Shown here piece by piece: positions 51,120-59,087 of a stretch of DNA of 64,000 bases. The stretch is taken from the NCBI RefSeq assembly GCF_000701705.1, contig NZ_JNJP01000007.1, positions 29,851 through 93,850 on the forward strand, read 5' to 3'. Below the pieces are notes generated by a model that saw only the letters and a list, made by a program, of their open reading frames with translations, made no database searches and was not told where the DNA came from. This stretch comes from Bilophila wadsworthia ATCC 49260. GTDB lineage: Bacteria; Desulfobacterota; Desulfovibrionia; Desulfovibrionales; Desulfovibrionaceae. Position 1 is the stretch's first letter. The number at the start of each line of letters is the position of its first letter. A program made the position numbers and the translations under genes.

Positions 51120-53192
51120 TTAGGCAAGGGCCTGAAGCAGCAGCAGAGCCACAATGTTGATGATCTTGATCATCGGGTTAACAGCCGGGCCAGCGGTGTC
51201 CTTGTAGGGGTCGCCCACGGTGTCGCCGGTAACGGCGGCCTTGTGCGCATCGGAACCCTTGCCGCCGTGGTGGCCGTCTTCAATGTACTTCTTCGCGTTG
51301 TCCCACGCGCCGCCGCCGGAGGTCATGGAGATGGCGACGAACAGGCCGGTCACGATGGTGCCCATCAGCATGGCGCCGAGGGTCGCGAACGCCGCGCTCT
51401 GGCCGCCGAAGGCGTCGATGATGAAGTACACGATGATCGGGGCGAAGACCGGGAGCATGGAGGGCATGATCATTTCGCGGATGGCGGCTTTGGTCAGCAT
51501 ATCCACGGCGGCGCCGTAGTTGGGCTTCGCGGTGCCTTCCATGATGCCGGGGATTTCGCGGAACTGGCGGCGCACTTCAACCACGACGGCGGAACCGGCG
51601 CGGCCCACGGCCATCATGCCCATGGCGCCGAACAGGTACGGCAGCAGGCCGCCGATGAACAGGCCGACGAGGACATAGGGATCCTGCAGGGAGAAGGACA
51701 CGTTCAGGTTGGGGAAGAAGCGGCCGAGGTCTTCGGTGTAGCAAGCGAACAGCACCAGAGCGGCGAGCGCGGCGGAACCGATGGCGTAGCCCTTGGTCAC
51801 GGCCTTGGTGGTGTTGCCCACGGCGTCAAGCGCGTCGGTGACTTCGCGGACGTCGCCGGGCAGGTTGGACATTTCGGCGATGCCGCCAGCGTTGTCGGTC
51901 ACGGGGCCGTAGGCGTCAAGGGCGACGATCATGCCGGCGAGGGCGAGCATGGTGGTCGCGGCGATGGCGATGCCGAACAGGCCGGCGTTGCTGTAGGAGA
52001 ACAGGATGCCGATGGAGATCACGATGACCGGCAGAGCGGTGGATTCCATGGACACGGCGAGGCCCTGAATGACGTTGGTGCCGTGGCCGGTGGTGGAAGC
52101 CTGCGCGATGCTGCGGACGGGGCGGAACGCGGTGGCGGTGTAGTACTCGGTGATCCACACCAGCGCGGCGGTGATCACGAGGCCGGTCAGGGAGCACATC
52201 AGCAGGTTGCCCACGCCGAAGGTCTTGCCCTGGATCTGCATTTCAGGAGCGCCCCAGAACAGCAGGAAGGTCACGACGATGATGAGACCGGCGGAAGCCA
52301 GAGCGGCGACGGTCAGACCACGGTACAGGGCCTTCATGATGTTGTTGTCGGAGCCGAGGCGGACGTACTTGGTGCCGAACACGGAGCCGAGGATGCACAC
52401 GCCGCCGATGAGCAGGGGGTACATCATCATGAGGTGCTGGAGTTCGCCGGTGAAGTAGATGGCGGCGAGCAGCATGGTGGCGACCACGGTCACGGCGTAG
52501 GTTTCAAAGAGGTCGGCGGCCATACCGGCGCAGTCGCCCACGTTGTCGCCCACGTTGTCGGCGATGACGGCGGGGTTGCGCGGGTCGTCTTCGGGGATGC
52601 CGGCTTCGACCTTGCCCACGAGGTCGGCGCCCACGTCGGCGCCCTTCGTGAAGATGCCGCCGCCGAGACGCGCGAAGATGGAGATGAGGGAAGCGCCGAA
52701 GCTGAGGGCCACGAGGGCTTCAAGCATGGTCTTCTGTTCCACGCCGAACATGGTCAGCAGGCCATAGTAGAGGACCACGCCGAGCAGGCCGAGGCCCACG
52801 ACCAGCAGACCCGTCACGGCGCCGGCCTGGAAGGCCACGTTGAGGGCGGGGGTCATGCCCTGACGGGCGGCTTCAGTGGTACGGATGTTGGCACGCACGG
52901 AAACGTTCATGCCGATGTAGCCGGCGACGCCGGACAGCACCGCGCCAAGCACGAAGCCCAGCGCCACAAGGCCGGAAAGGGCCCAAGCCAGAAGCACGGC
53001 CACGATCACGCCCACGATGGCGATGGTTTTGTACTGACGGTTCAGGTACGCCTGAGCGCCCTCCTGAATAGCGCCGGCAATCTTCTGCATTTCTTCCGTG
53101 CCGGTACCGGCGGAGAAGACGCGCTTGGAGGTATCATACGCATAGTAGAGGGCGAACAGCCCGCAAGCCAATACCACGATGAATGAGAACAT
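51120..53192 (-). CDS. hppA: Membrane-bound proton-pumping pyrophosphatase
   Basis: 690 residues with 16 or so membrane helices. The pyrophosphate site is intact: KGADVGADLVGKVEAGIPED, RNPAVIADNVGDNVGDCAG, TDNAGGIAEMSNLP and DTVGDPYKDTAGPAVNP. The motif GNTTKA has Lys463 where potassium-dependent enzymes have Ala, so this should be the K+-independent, H+-pumping type. It conserves energy from biosynthetic pyrophosphate, common in sulfite and sulfate reducers. I use the ATG at 53192 (MFSFIVVLACG); an ATG 15 bases upstream (MRGSEM) is also possible because the ribosome site is weak. Confidence 0.94.
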   Translation of the reverse strand: MFSFIVVLACGLFALYYAYDTSKRVFSAGTGTEEMQKIAGAIQEGAQAYLNRQYKTIAIVGVIVAVLLAWALSGLVALGFVLGAVLSGVAGYIGMNVSVRANIRTTEAARQGMTPALNVAFQAGAVTGLLVVGLGLLGVVLYYGLLTMFGVEQKTMLEALVALSFGASLISIFARLGGGIFTKGADVGADLVGKVEAGIPEDDPRNPAVIADNVGDNVGDCAGMAADLFETYAVTVVATMLLAAIYFTGELQHLMMMYPLLIGGVCILGSVFGTKYVRLGSDNNIMKALYRGLTVAALASAGLIIVVTFLLFWGAPEMQIQGKTFGVGNLLMCSLTGLVITAALVWITEYYTATAFRPVRSIAQASTTGHGTNVIQGLAVSMESTALPVIVISIGILFSYSNAGLFGIAIAATTMLALAGMIVALDAYGPVTDNAGGIAEMSNLPGDVREVTDALDAVGNTTKAVTKGYAIGSAALAALVLFACYTEDLGRFFPNLNVSFSLQDPYVLVGLFIGGLLPYLFGAMGMMAVGRAGSAVVVEVRRQFREIPGIMEGTAKPNYGAAVDMLTKAAIREMIMPSMLPVFAPIIVYFIIDAFGGQSAAFATLGAMLMGTIVTGLFVAISMTSGGGAWDNAKKYIEDGHHGGKGSDAHKAAVTGDTVGDPYKDTAGPAVNPMIKIINIVALLLLQALA

Positions 53193-53586
53193 CTCAGAAC
53201 CCCGCATATCGCTTTTTAAAAGTGAACAAAGGACGCTCCCCCCTCCGCATCGCGCCTTCCGGCGGACGCGGTATGCCGGAAAAACGCGCAATCGAGCCTC
53301 CGGCCGAAACCGGGAAGCTCGTATGAGGTACAGCATCTCAAAAACACTGACCATATCAATGGAATCGGAAAATGTTACTCAAAAATAAGAGCACTGGCAA
53401 GCAAAAATCAGGGCCGGATACCGCGAAAACCCCTTCCGCCAGCCGCTTTTCGGCCTTCCAACCCTTGCCCGGCCCCCTTTGAGCCCCCTTCCCCATCCGA
53501 AACGATACGGCCGTTTTCACAAAAAACGGCATCCCGGCATCACGATGCCCCTCTCGCCGGGACAAACAGCCGCCTCTCCTCGCATA
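53193..53586. other. Gene-free stretch before hppA
   Basis: About 390 bases between the pyrophosphatase start and the lipoprotein terminator. It must carry the hppA promoter. Only short frames are present and I see no repeat or RNA. Confidence 0.5.
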
Positions 53587-53623
53587 AAAAGGGGCAAGCC
53601 GTCAACACCGGCCAGCCCCTTTC
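53587..53623 (-). terminator. Terminator after the lipoprotein gene
   Basis: AAAGGGGC and GCCCCTTT with an inner GCC/GGC stem, next to an A-run at 53586-53590 that reads as T on the minus strand. Confidence 0.65.
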
Positions 53624-53644
53624 CGTATGGCATATGCGGAACGC

Positions 53645-54124
53645 CTATTTTTCGAGCGCCCTTTCCGATACCAGCATCCGCCGCCCCGCCGTGCCGTCGG
53701 GCTGCGTGTCCGTAAGCACCAGACGGTATCCGAAGGAGATCGAAAGCGGCTGATGCCGGTTCGTCCCCAGATCGAGGCTGACTTCAAGCGGGAGCCCGGC
53801 TTCGCGGTTCAGCGGGCGGGGAACCAGCACGGTGTCCTTGGAGGCAAGGACCCTGCCGTACTCGTCCGAAACGTAGACGCTCAGCATGATCTCGCCGTAC
53901 CACGAGGCCCAGTCGGGCAGCTTGTCGATGACCGGATAGGCTTCCGCAACGATTCCAAGCTCATTGCCCACCGGTATCACCTGATACTGGAAGGCGAGGT
54001 AACGCATCTGGATGTTCTGGGACGCCTCATTTTTCCACGGATTGCTCGGGAGATGCCGCACGGACAGCCCCGAACACCCGGCAAGCAGCAGGACGCCAAG
54101 CAAAGCGAACACGCGAAGATTCAT
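53645..54124 (-). CDS. Small lipoprotein of unknown function
   Basis: 159 residues. Signal peptide with lipobox LLLAGCSG, so the Cys at about residue 18 is lipidated. The mature part is a beta-rich domain (MRYLAFQYQVIPVGNELGIV, EIMLSVYVSDEYGRVLAS, PLEVSLDLGTNRHQPLSISF) that could be an immunoglobulin-like or transthyretin-like sandwich. I do not recognise a family. ATG 54124 with GGGGAA upstream fits the signal peptide better than the ATG at 54148. It stands between the hppA control region and the tRNA-modification genes. Confidence 0.75.
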   Translation of the reverse strand: MNLRVFALLGVLLLAGCSGLSVRHLPSNPWKNEASQNIQMRYLAFQYQVIPVGNELGIVAEAYPVIDKLPDWASWYGEIMLSVYVSDEYGRVLASKDTVLVPRPLNREAGLPLEVSLDLGTNRHQPLSISFGYRLVLTDTQPDGTAGRRMLVSERALEK

Positions 54125-54245
54125 GAAGTTCCCCATCTTGCAGGACATGTTCCGACCGTTCCCATCGGGCCGGGGGACCCGCTTTCCCCAAGCCTTCCCC
54201 CTCTTCTACCCAATAGAACGGAGAAAGGTCAATGACAGACCCGGC

Positions 54246-54836
54246 TCATTTTTCTATCCATGCCTCGAGGCGGGCGGCGAGCTCGTCCGGCGGGTAGCTC
54301 GGGCGGTCGTACATGCCCGCCTGCACCCGCTGGCGCGAGGCTTCCGACAGGATGACGGCCGCGGCGACGGAGACGTTGAAGCTCTGGATCATGCCGTACA
54401 TCGGGATGTACACCTCGCCGTCCACCAGCGAGTTCAATTCGGCGGGAACGCCGCTGTGCTCGTTGCCCATGATGACCGCCGTGGGCTTCGTGAAGTCGTA
54501 GGCCCCGAGGGGCTTCGATTCCGGCGTGCAGCTCGTGGCGAGGATCTGATGCCCGCCCGCCTTGAGCGCCGCATACAGTTCCTCGGCGCTGCGGTGCCGG
54601 ACGCTTTCCACCCACTTGCGGGCGGACGCGGAACTTTTCTTGCCGAGCTCCGGGAACGCCGTATCCGTATAATAGAGGTGCAGCGCCGCAACCCCAAACG
54701 CGTCGGCGCTCCTGTAGATGGCCGAAACATTATGCGGATCGTGAATATTCGCCAACACCAGCGTCAGATCCTTCTGACGCCAGCGCAGTACCCGTTCCAG
54801 CTTGGCCCGGCGGCGCTCGGTGATTTCTCTGGCCAC
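54246..54836 (-). CDS. trmH: tRNA (guanosine-2'-O-)-methyltransferase TrmH
   Basis: 196 residues of the SPOUT class. Motif 1 ANIHDPHNVSAIYRSADAFG, motif 2 TAVIMGNEHSGV and motif 3 YIPMYGMIQSFNVSVAAAVI form the trefoil-knot AdoMet site. The basic N-terminal helices (ERRRAKLERVLRWRQ) and a C-terminal extension match TrmH, which methylates G18 in the tRNA D-loop. GTG start with AAGGAG 7 bases before it. It follows the ABC-F gene by 30 bases in a three-gene minus-strand unit. Confidence 0.93.
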   Translation of the reverse strand: MAREITERRRAKLERVLRWRQKDLTLVLANIHDPHNVSAIYRSADAFGVAALHLYYTDTAFPELGKKSSASARKWVESVRHRSAEELYAALKAGGHQILATSCTPESKPLGAYDFTKPTAVIMGNEHSGVPAELNSLVDGEVYIPMYGMIQSFNVSVAAAVILSEASRQRVQAGMYDRPSYPPDELAARLEAWIEK

Positions 54837-54866
54837 AAGATTCTCCTTACTCTTCAGGCTGAACGC

Positions 54867-56882
54867 CTACAATTCATCCCCGCCGCCGTTCATCGACAAG
54901 GCGGCGCGCTGCGCTTCCAGTTCCGCAAGCTCGGCTTCCAGTTCGCCGAGCTTCTCCAGCGCCTGTTCGCTTGATTCCTTCAACTGGCTGAACTTCTTCA
55001 GCAGTTCCGTCGTTTTGTTCCCGTCGGCGTACACCTCGGGGTCGGCCAGCGCGGCCTCGACGTCCGACTGCTCCGTCAGCAACGCCTCAAGCTGCGTTTC
55101 CAGCTTGGCATACGCCTCCTGCTTGGGGCGCATCTTCTTATAGAGGGCATTGCGCTGCTCGGCCTGCTCGCGCTTGAGGCGCTTCAGCTCTTCCCGGTCC
55201 AGCGCCTTGCCGGGGACGGGGCCCTCGGCCTTCCGCCCGGCGTCCTTCTCCCTTTCCTTCCCGGCCTTGGACGCCGCCAGCGCCGCGCGCCGCGCAACGT
55301 CGTATTCGGCGAACCCTTCCTTATAGACGGTGATCCCGTCCCCGGCCATCGACCACGCCTCGTCAGCCACTTCCGAAAGCAGATACCGGTCGTGGGCCAC
55401 CATCAGCAGCGTCCCGTCAAAGGCGTTCAGCGCCTCGACCAGCGCCTCGCGGCTTTCGAGATCCAGATGGTTGGTGGGTTCGTCGAGCACAAGGAAGTTG
55501 GCGCGCGCGAGGAACAGCGACGCCAGCACGAGGCGGCTGCGCTCGCCGCCGGACAGGCTGCTCACCTGCCGGTCGAAGTAGTTCTGCCCGAGCAGGAACA
55601 GCCCGAGGACGCTCATGAGCTCCTCTTCCGTCATCCGGGGATCGGAAAGCCGCCGGATTTCGCCGAGCACCGTGCCCGAGCTGTTCAGGAGCTCCGTCTG
55701 GTGCTGGCTGTAGTAGCCCATCTTGACCAGCGAGCCCATGACCTGCGTCCCGCCCTTGCGCTCCAGACGGCCCGCGAGGATTTTGAGCAGCGTCGACTTG
55801 CCGCAGCCGTTGTGCCCCACGAGGGCGATGCGCTGGCCACGGTAGATCGTGAACGTCAGCGGAGGCCAGAGGCTCACGCCGTCCGGGAAGGCGAACGCGA
55901 GATCGGCCACGGACAGGATGGTCTTGTCGGCCTTGGGCGGCTCGGGCCACTTGAAGCTGAGTTCCTTGCGCTTGGCTTCCGGGCGGAAGCCTTCCAGCTC
56001 CTTCTCAAGCTTCTTCGCCATCTTCTGGCGCGATCCGGCCTGGCGGGCCTTGGTCGCCTTGGCCCCGAAACGGCGCACGAAATCCATCTTGCGCTCGATT
56101 TCGGCGTTCAGGCGCTGGGCCTCGCGTTCCCTCTGCTCCTCAAGCTCTTCCTGCAATTCCACGAACTGGCTGAACGTCGCCTTGCGGAAAACAGGTTTCG
56201 AGCCGCCGAGGTACAGCACGTGCGTCCCGATCCGGTCCATGAACACGCGGTCGTGGGCCACGAAGACCAGCGCCCCCTTGTAATCCATGAGGAAATCTTC
56301 CAGCCATTCCACCGCCTCGATGTCGAGGTGGTTGGTCGGTTCGTCGAGCAGCAGGACGTCGGCCCCGGCGACCAGCACCCGGGCCAGCTTTGCACGCTCG
56401 CGCCAGCCGCCGGACAGCTGCTTGATCGGCAGGTGCCACTTGCCCTCGTCGAATCCCAGACCGGACAGCACGGCCTGTGCCTTGTGCTCGGGATTGTAGC
56501 CGTACAGGGCCTCAAGCTCGGCCTGCCGCGCACCGAGGCGCGCGATCGCGGCCTCGTCCTTGGAGGCCGCCGCCGCTTCCCATGCGGACCAGAAGTCATG
56601 CCAGTCCGGCAGGACGTCCACCACCCATTCGAGCAGCGGCGTGTCCAGCACGGCCTCGTCCAGATCCTGCTGCACGTACCCCACACGGCAGCCGCGCGGC
56701 ATGATGATGCGCCCGGAATCCGGGGCATCGGCGTCCGCCAGCATACGGATGAGCGTCGACTTGCCGCAGCCGTTGGGCCCGCACACGCACAAGCGGACAC
56801 CGGAGTCGATGTCCAGAGAGAAGTCGGAGAAGATGTCCCGACCGCCGAACGCCTTGGAAAGATTTTGGATTGTTATTTTCAT
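54867..56882 (-). CDS. ABC-F family ATPase
   Basis: 671 residues with two ATPase domains and no membrane part. First domain: Walker A GPNGCGKST, signature LSGGWRERAKLARVL, Walker B VLLLDEPTNHLD. Second: GHNGCGKST, LSGGERSRLVLASL, LVLDEPTNHLD. The linker between them (about 245-320) is charged and helical, as in ABC-F proteins that enter the ribosomal E site. A C-terminal coiled coil (about 560-665) resembles that of Uup/YheS types. It acts on ribosomes and not in transport. Encoded with trmH and trmI, all translation-related. Confidence 0.92.
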   Translation of the reverse strand: MKITIQNLSKAFGGRDIFSDFSLDIDSGVRLCVCGPNGCGKSTLIRMLADADAPDSGRIIMPRGCRVGYVQQDLDEAVLDTPLLEWVVDVLPDWHDFWSAWEAAAASKDEAAIARLGARQAELEALYGYNPEHKAQAVLSGLGFDEGKWHLPIKQLSGGWRERAKLARVLVAGADVLLLDEPTNHLDIEAVEWLEDFLMDYKGALVFVAHDRVFMDRIGTHVLYLGGSKPVFRKATFSQFVELQEELEEQREREAQRLNAEIERKMDFVRRFGAKATKARQAGSRQKMAKKLEKELEGFRPEAKRKELSFKWPEPPKADKTILSVADLAFAFPDGVSLWPPLTFTIYRGQRIALVGHNGCGKSTLLKILAGRLERKGGTQVMGSLVKMGYYSQHQTELLNSSGTVLGEIRRLSDPRMTEEELMSVLGLFLLGQNYFDRQVSSLSGGERSRLVLASLFLARANFLVLDEPTNHLDLESREALVEALNAFDGTLLMVAHDRYLLSEVADEAWSMAGDGITVYKEGFAEYDVARRAALAASKAGKEREKDAGRKAEGPVPGKALDREELKRLKREQAEQRNALYKKMRPKQEAYAKLETQLEALLTEQSDVEAALADPEVYADGNKTTELLKKFSQLKESSEQALEKLGELEAELAELEAQRAALSMNGGGDEL

Positions 56883-56897
56883 AATACGATGGGAATG

Positions 56898-57788
56898 CTA
56901 TTCGTCGATCTGTTCGGAGGCCGTCTCCATGCCGTCCAGCCCCAGACGCTCACGGCGCGCGGCTTCCTGCTTGCGTTCACGGGTGCCGAGCGACGCGGTG
57001 CGGCATTCGTCCCACTTCGCCGAGCGTTCCTGATGGCGGGCGAAAATGAGAAAACCGGTATGGGCCACCATGCGGTCTTCGGGGCGCAGGCGATCCGCGA
57101 TGGGCTTCCAGCGGCGCACGAGGATTTCGCAGACTTCGACGTCGTCGAAGGGCCCCTGCTCCAGCCCGAGGAGGAGCTTGCCGACCTGATCCACGGTGGG
57201 CAGGAGGAACGCCAGCGCAGCGCCGGGCGTCACGGCGGCGGGGATGTGCTTCAAATAATCCCACGGCGTCCGCACATCAAGGAACAGGGCGTCCGCGCCG
57301 GTCACGTCGCCGAAGCCTTCCGCGATGTCCTGACAGTGCATGGTCACGTTCTGCCCCACCCCCGCCCACTCCAGGTTCCTCCGGGCGAGCTTGTGGAATT
57401 CCTCCCTGGCCTCGAACGTATGCACCTTTCCGGTCGTGCCGGAGAACCACGACAGGGCCACGGTCAGGCTGCCCGATCCGGTGCCCGCTTCGATGACCGT
57501 GCGGTTCGGCCCCACGCCGAGACGCATACAGATGTACCCGATATCCTTGGGATAGAGGATCTGCGTCTGGCGTTTGACGCCCTTGACGATATCGTTCAGC
57601 GTAGGCTTCTGGATGCGGTACGGCACGCCGAGCGTCGTGCAGACTTCGGAACCGAACGGCGCTTCGACCACATCGGCCATGCGCAGGATGCCGTCCTGCG
57701 TGTGCATGTCCTGATTTTCATCAACGCGGCGCAAGCTCCGCTTCCCCTTGGGGGTAACAATAATAACGAGATCTCCGTATGCGGGCAT
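56898..57788 (-). CDS. trmI: tRNA (adenine-N1-)-methyltransferase TrmI
   Basis: 296 residues: N-terminal beta domain (GDLVIIVTPKGKRSLRRV), then a Rossmann methyltransferase with IYPK-type entry (QILYPKDIGYICMRL), motif I VIEAGTGSGSLTVALSW, motif II VHTFEAREEF and the catalytic-region ADALFLDVRTPWDYL. It makes m1A58 in the T-loop of tRNA as a tetramer. The C-terminal 50 residues are charged and longer than in the best-known enzymes. First gene of the trmI-ABC-F-trmH unit (15-base gap). Confidence 0.92.
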   Translation of the reverse strand: MPAYGDLVIIVTPKGKRSLRRVDENQDMHTQDGILRMADVVEAPFGSEVCTTLGVPYRIQKPTLNDIVKGVKRQTQILYPKDIGYICMRLGVGPNRTVIEAGTGSGSLTVALSWFSGTTGKVHTFEAREEFHKLARRNLEWAGVGQNVTMHCQDIAEGFGDVTGADALFLDVRTPWDYLKHIPAAVTPGAALAFLLPTVDQVGKLLLGLEQGPFDDVEVCEILVRRWKPIADRLRPEDRMVAHTGFLIFARHQERSAKWDECRTASLGTRERKQEAARRERLGLDGMETASEQIDE

Positions 57789-58035
57789 GAATTTTCCTTG
57801 GTTTCATTCGCTAAAAGTAAAGGCCATACTCCAAACGCGCCGAAGCGTACAGAGGGGATAGCCCACAGTCAACCTGAAAGCAATGGCGGACGCCCCTTTC
57901 CGCCCGTGAATTCTTCGCCGGGATGCCCCGCCCGCTCCGGGCCATGCCGCCCGCCCTTCCCAAGCCTTGCAAAACGCGCCAGATCAGGCTTGACCTCGGG
58001 GAAGCCTTGCTTTATAGATTGTCGCTGTCATATTT

Positions 58036-58112
58036 GCGCCAGTAGCTCAGTTGGATAGAGCAGCAGCCTTCTAAGCTGCGGGCCGTGGGTTCGATTCCTC
58101 CCTGGCGCACCA
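58036..58112 (+). tRNA. tRNA-Arg (anticodon TCT)
   Basis: 77 bases including an encoded CCA. Acceptor GCGCCAG pairs with CTGGCGC; the D-loop has AGCTCAGTTGGATAGAG; anticodon stem GCAGC/GCTGC closes the loop CTTCTAA with anticodon TCT; T-loop GGTTCGATTCC. Reads AGA/AGG codons, which are rare in this GC-rich sequence. Such tRNA genes are common integration sites, but no matching att repeat was seen in the window. Confidence 0.97.
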
Positions 58113-58121
58113 ATAGATTTC

Positions 58122-58155
58122 AAGAGGATACATGCCATAGCGTATGTATCCTCTT
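58122..58155 (+). terminator. Terminator of the tRNA gene
   Basis: AAGAGGATACAT and ATGTATCCTCTT are a perfect 12-bp inverted repeat with a 10-base loop, starting 10 bases after the tRNA and followed by TTTG. Confidence 0.8.
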
Positions 58156-59087
58156 TGTCGTTTCCGGCCTTGGTCAACCACTGGTTACCCGTTTTGCGGC
58201 CAGTCTTATCCATATGATGGCGTCCCGAGGCCCTTTTTCGGCACAGAATGGCCCTGCCGCCACTCTGGTTTGCCATCCCGAATGTGCGCCCGCACGTTCC
58301 CTTGCTCAGGGCGAGGCTCATGCAGCCTCCGCACCCCACGGCCTAGGGAACTTGCGGGTGCTTCCTTTTTCTTGGAGCTGCAAGACGCCATCGAGCACGT
58401 CTGGGAAGAATGGACGCCGACGGCTGACGTGCGCGGCATGATGCACTTCGGAGATCGCAGCCAGCCCCTCTCTGCCCTCCCCGGACAGCGGGCAAACTCC
58501 GCCCGTCCGGACCCACGGCGGGAGTGCCCCTCAGGAACGGCGGCATGGCGTACACGCGCCGGCCATCAGTCCCCACGGGCCGGGGTAGCCTCAAGAAGCC
58601 GGAACAGGGGCACGGCCCGCATCCGTCCCCCGCCGGGGGCGGCCCCATTCAAGCGCTTTTGCGGAGATACACCCGCAATCCCATGCCTACTCCCCACGGC
58701 CTGAAGGGCGGCCCCCTCTCCGGCCTATCCCGGCCCCCGCGCACCCGGCAACTTGCCCTCTACCGGATCACCTTCTGCCGAAGATCGGAAATAAGACACA
58801 CTGACAGAATATGGCCCGCCATTTCATATCTATTATCAAAAAATAGTAAATATCACATTATCTGGATAGTATATTTTTCATTTCATACCATATTGGGACA
58901 CAAAAAACAGCCCATCCACAAGATAGAATGCTAACCCGCTATTCCGAAAACCCTTTTTCGATTTTCAAGGATGTCTTATTTCTTTATCATTTCATGAGTT
59001 GCACTGGGCATGGCTACAGTGTATATAGAAAAGATAAAACTGTGATACTTATGGTGATTATGTACTATCACAAGGAAAAACGAATTC
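58156..59087. other. Mixed-composition stretch without clear genes
   Basis: About 930 bases. The first 600 are GC-rich with several overlapping open frames, none with a motif or ribosome site I trust. The last 300 are AT-rich, like the start of the kinase gene that follows. The change in composition suggests a junction of DNA with different origins. Confidence 0.5.

Noticed and set aside
51243..53186. A 647-codon His/Gly-rich frame antisense to the pyrophosphatase
   Set aside because: Its strange composition is explained by reading the complement of Ala/Val/Gly codons of a membrane protein.
55392..58058. An 888-codon plus-strand frame antisense to the ABC-F and trmI genes
   Set aside because: Same cause: it mirrors the Walker and signature regions of real genes and has no ribosome site or family pattern.
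58036..58112. tRNA-Arg as the attachment site of the right-hand integrase
   Set aside because: The integrase is 4 kb away and faces the other genes, and no repeat of the tRNA 3' end was found next to it.
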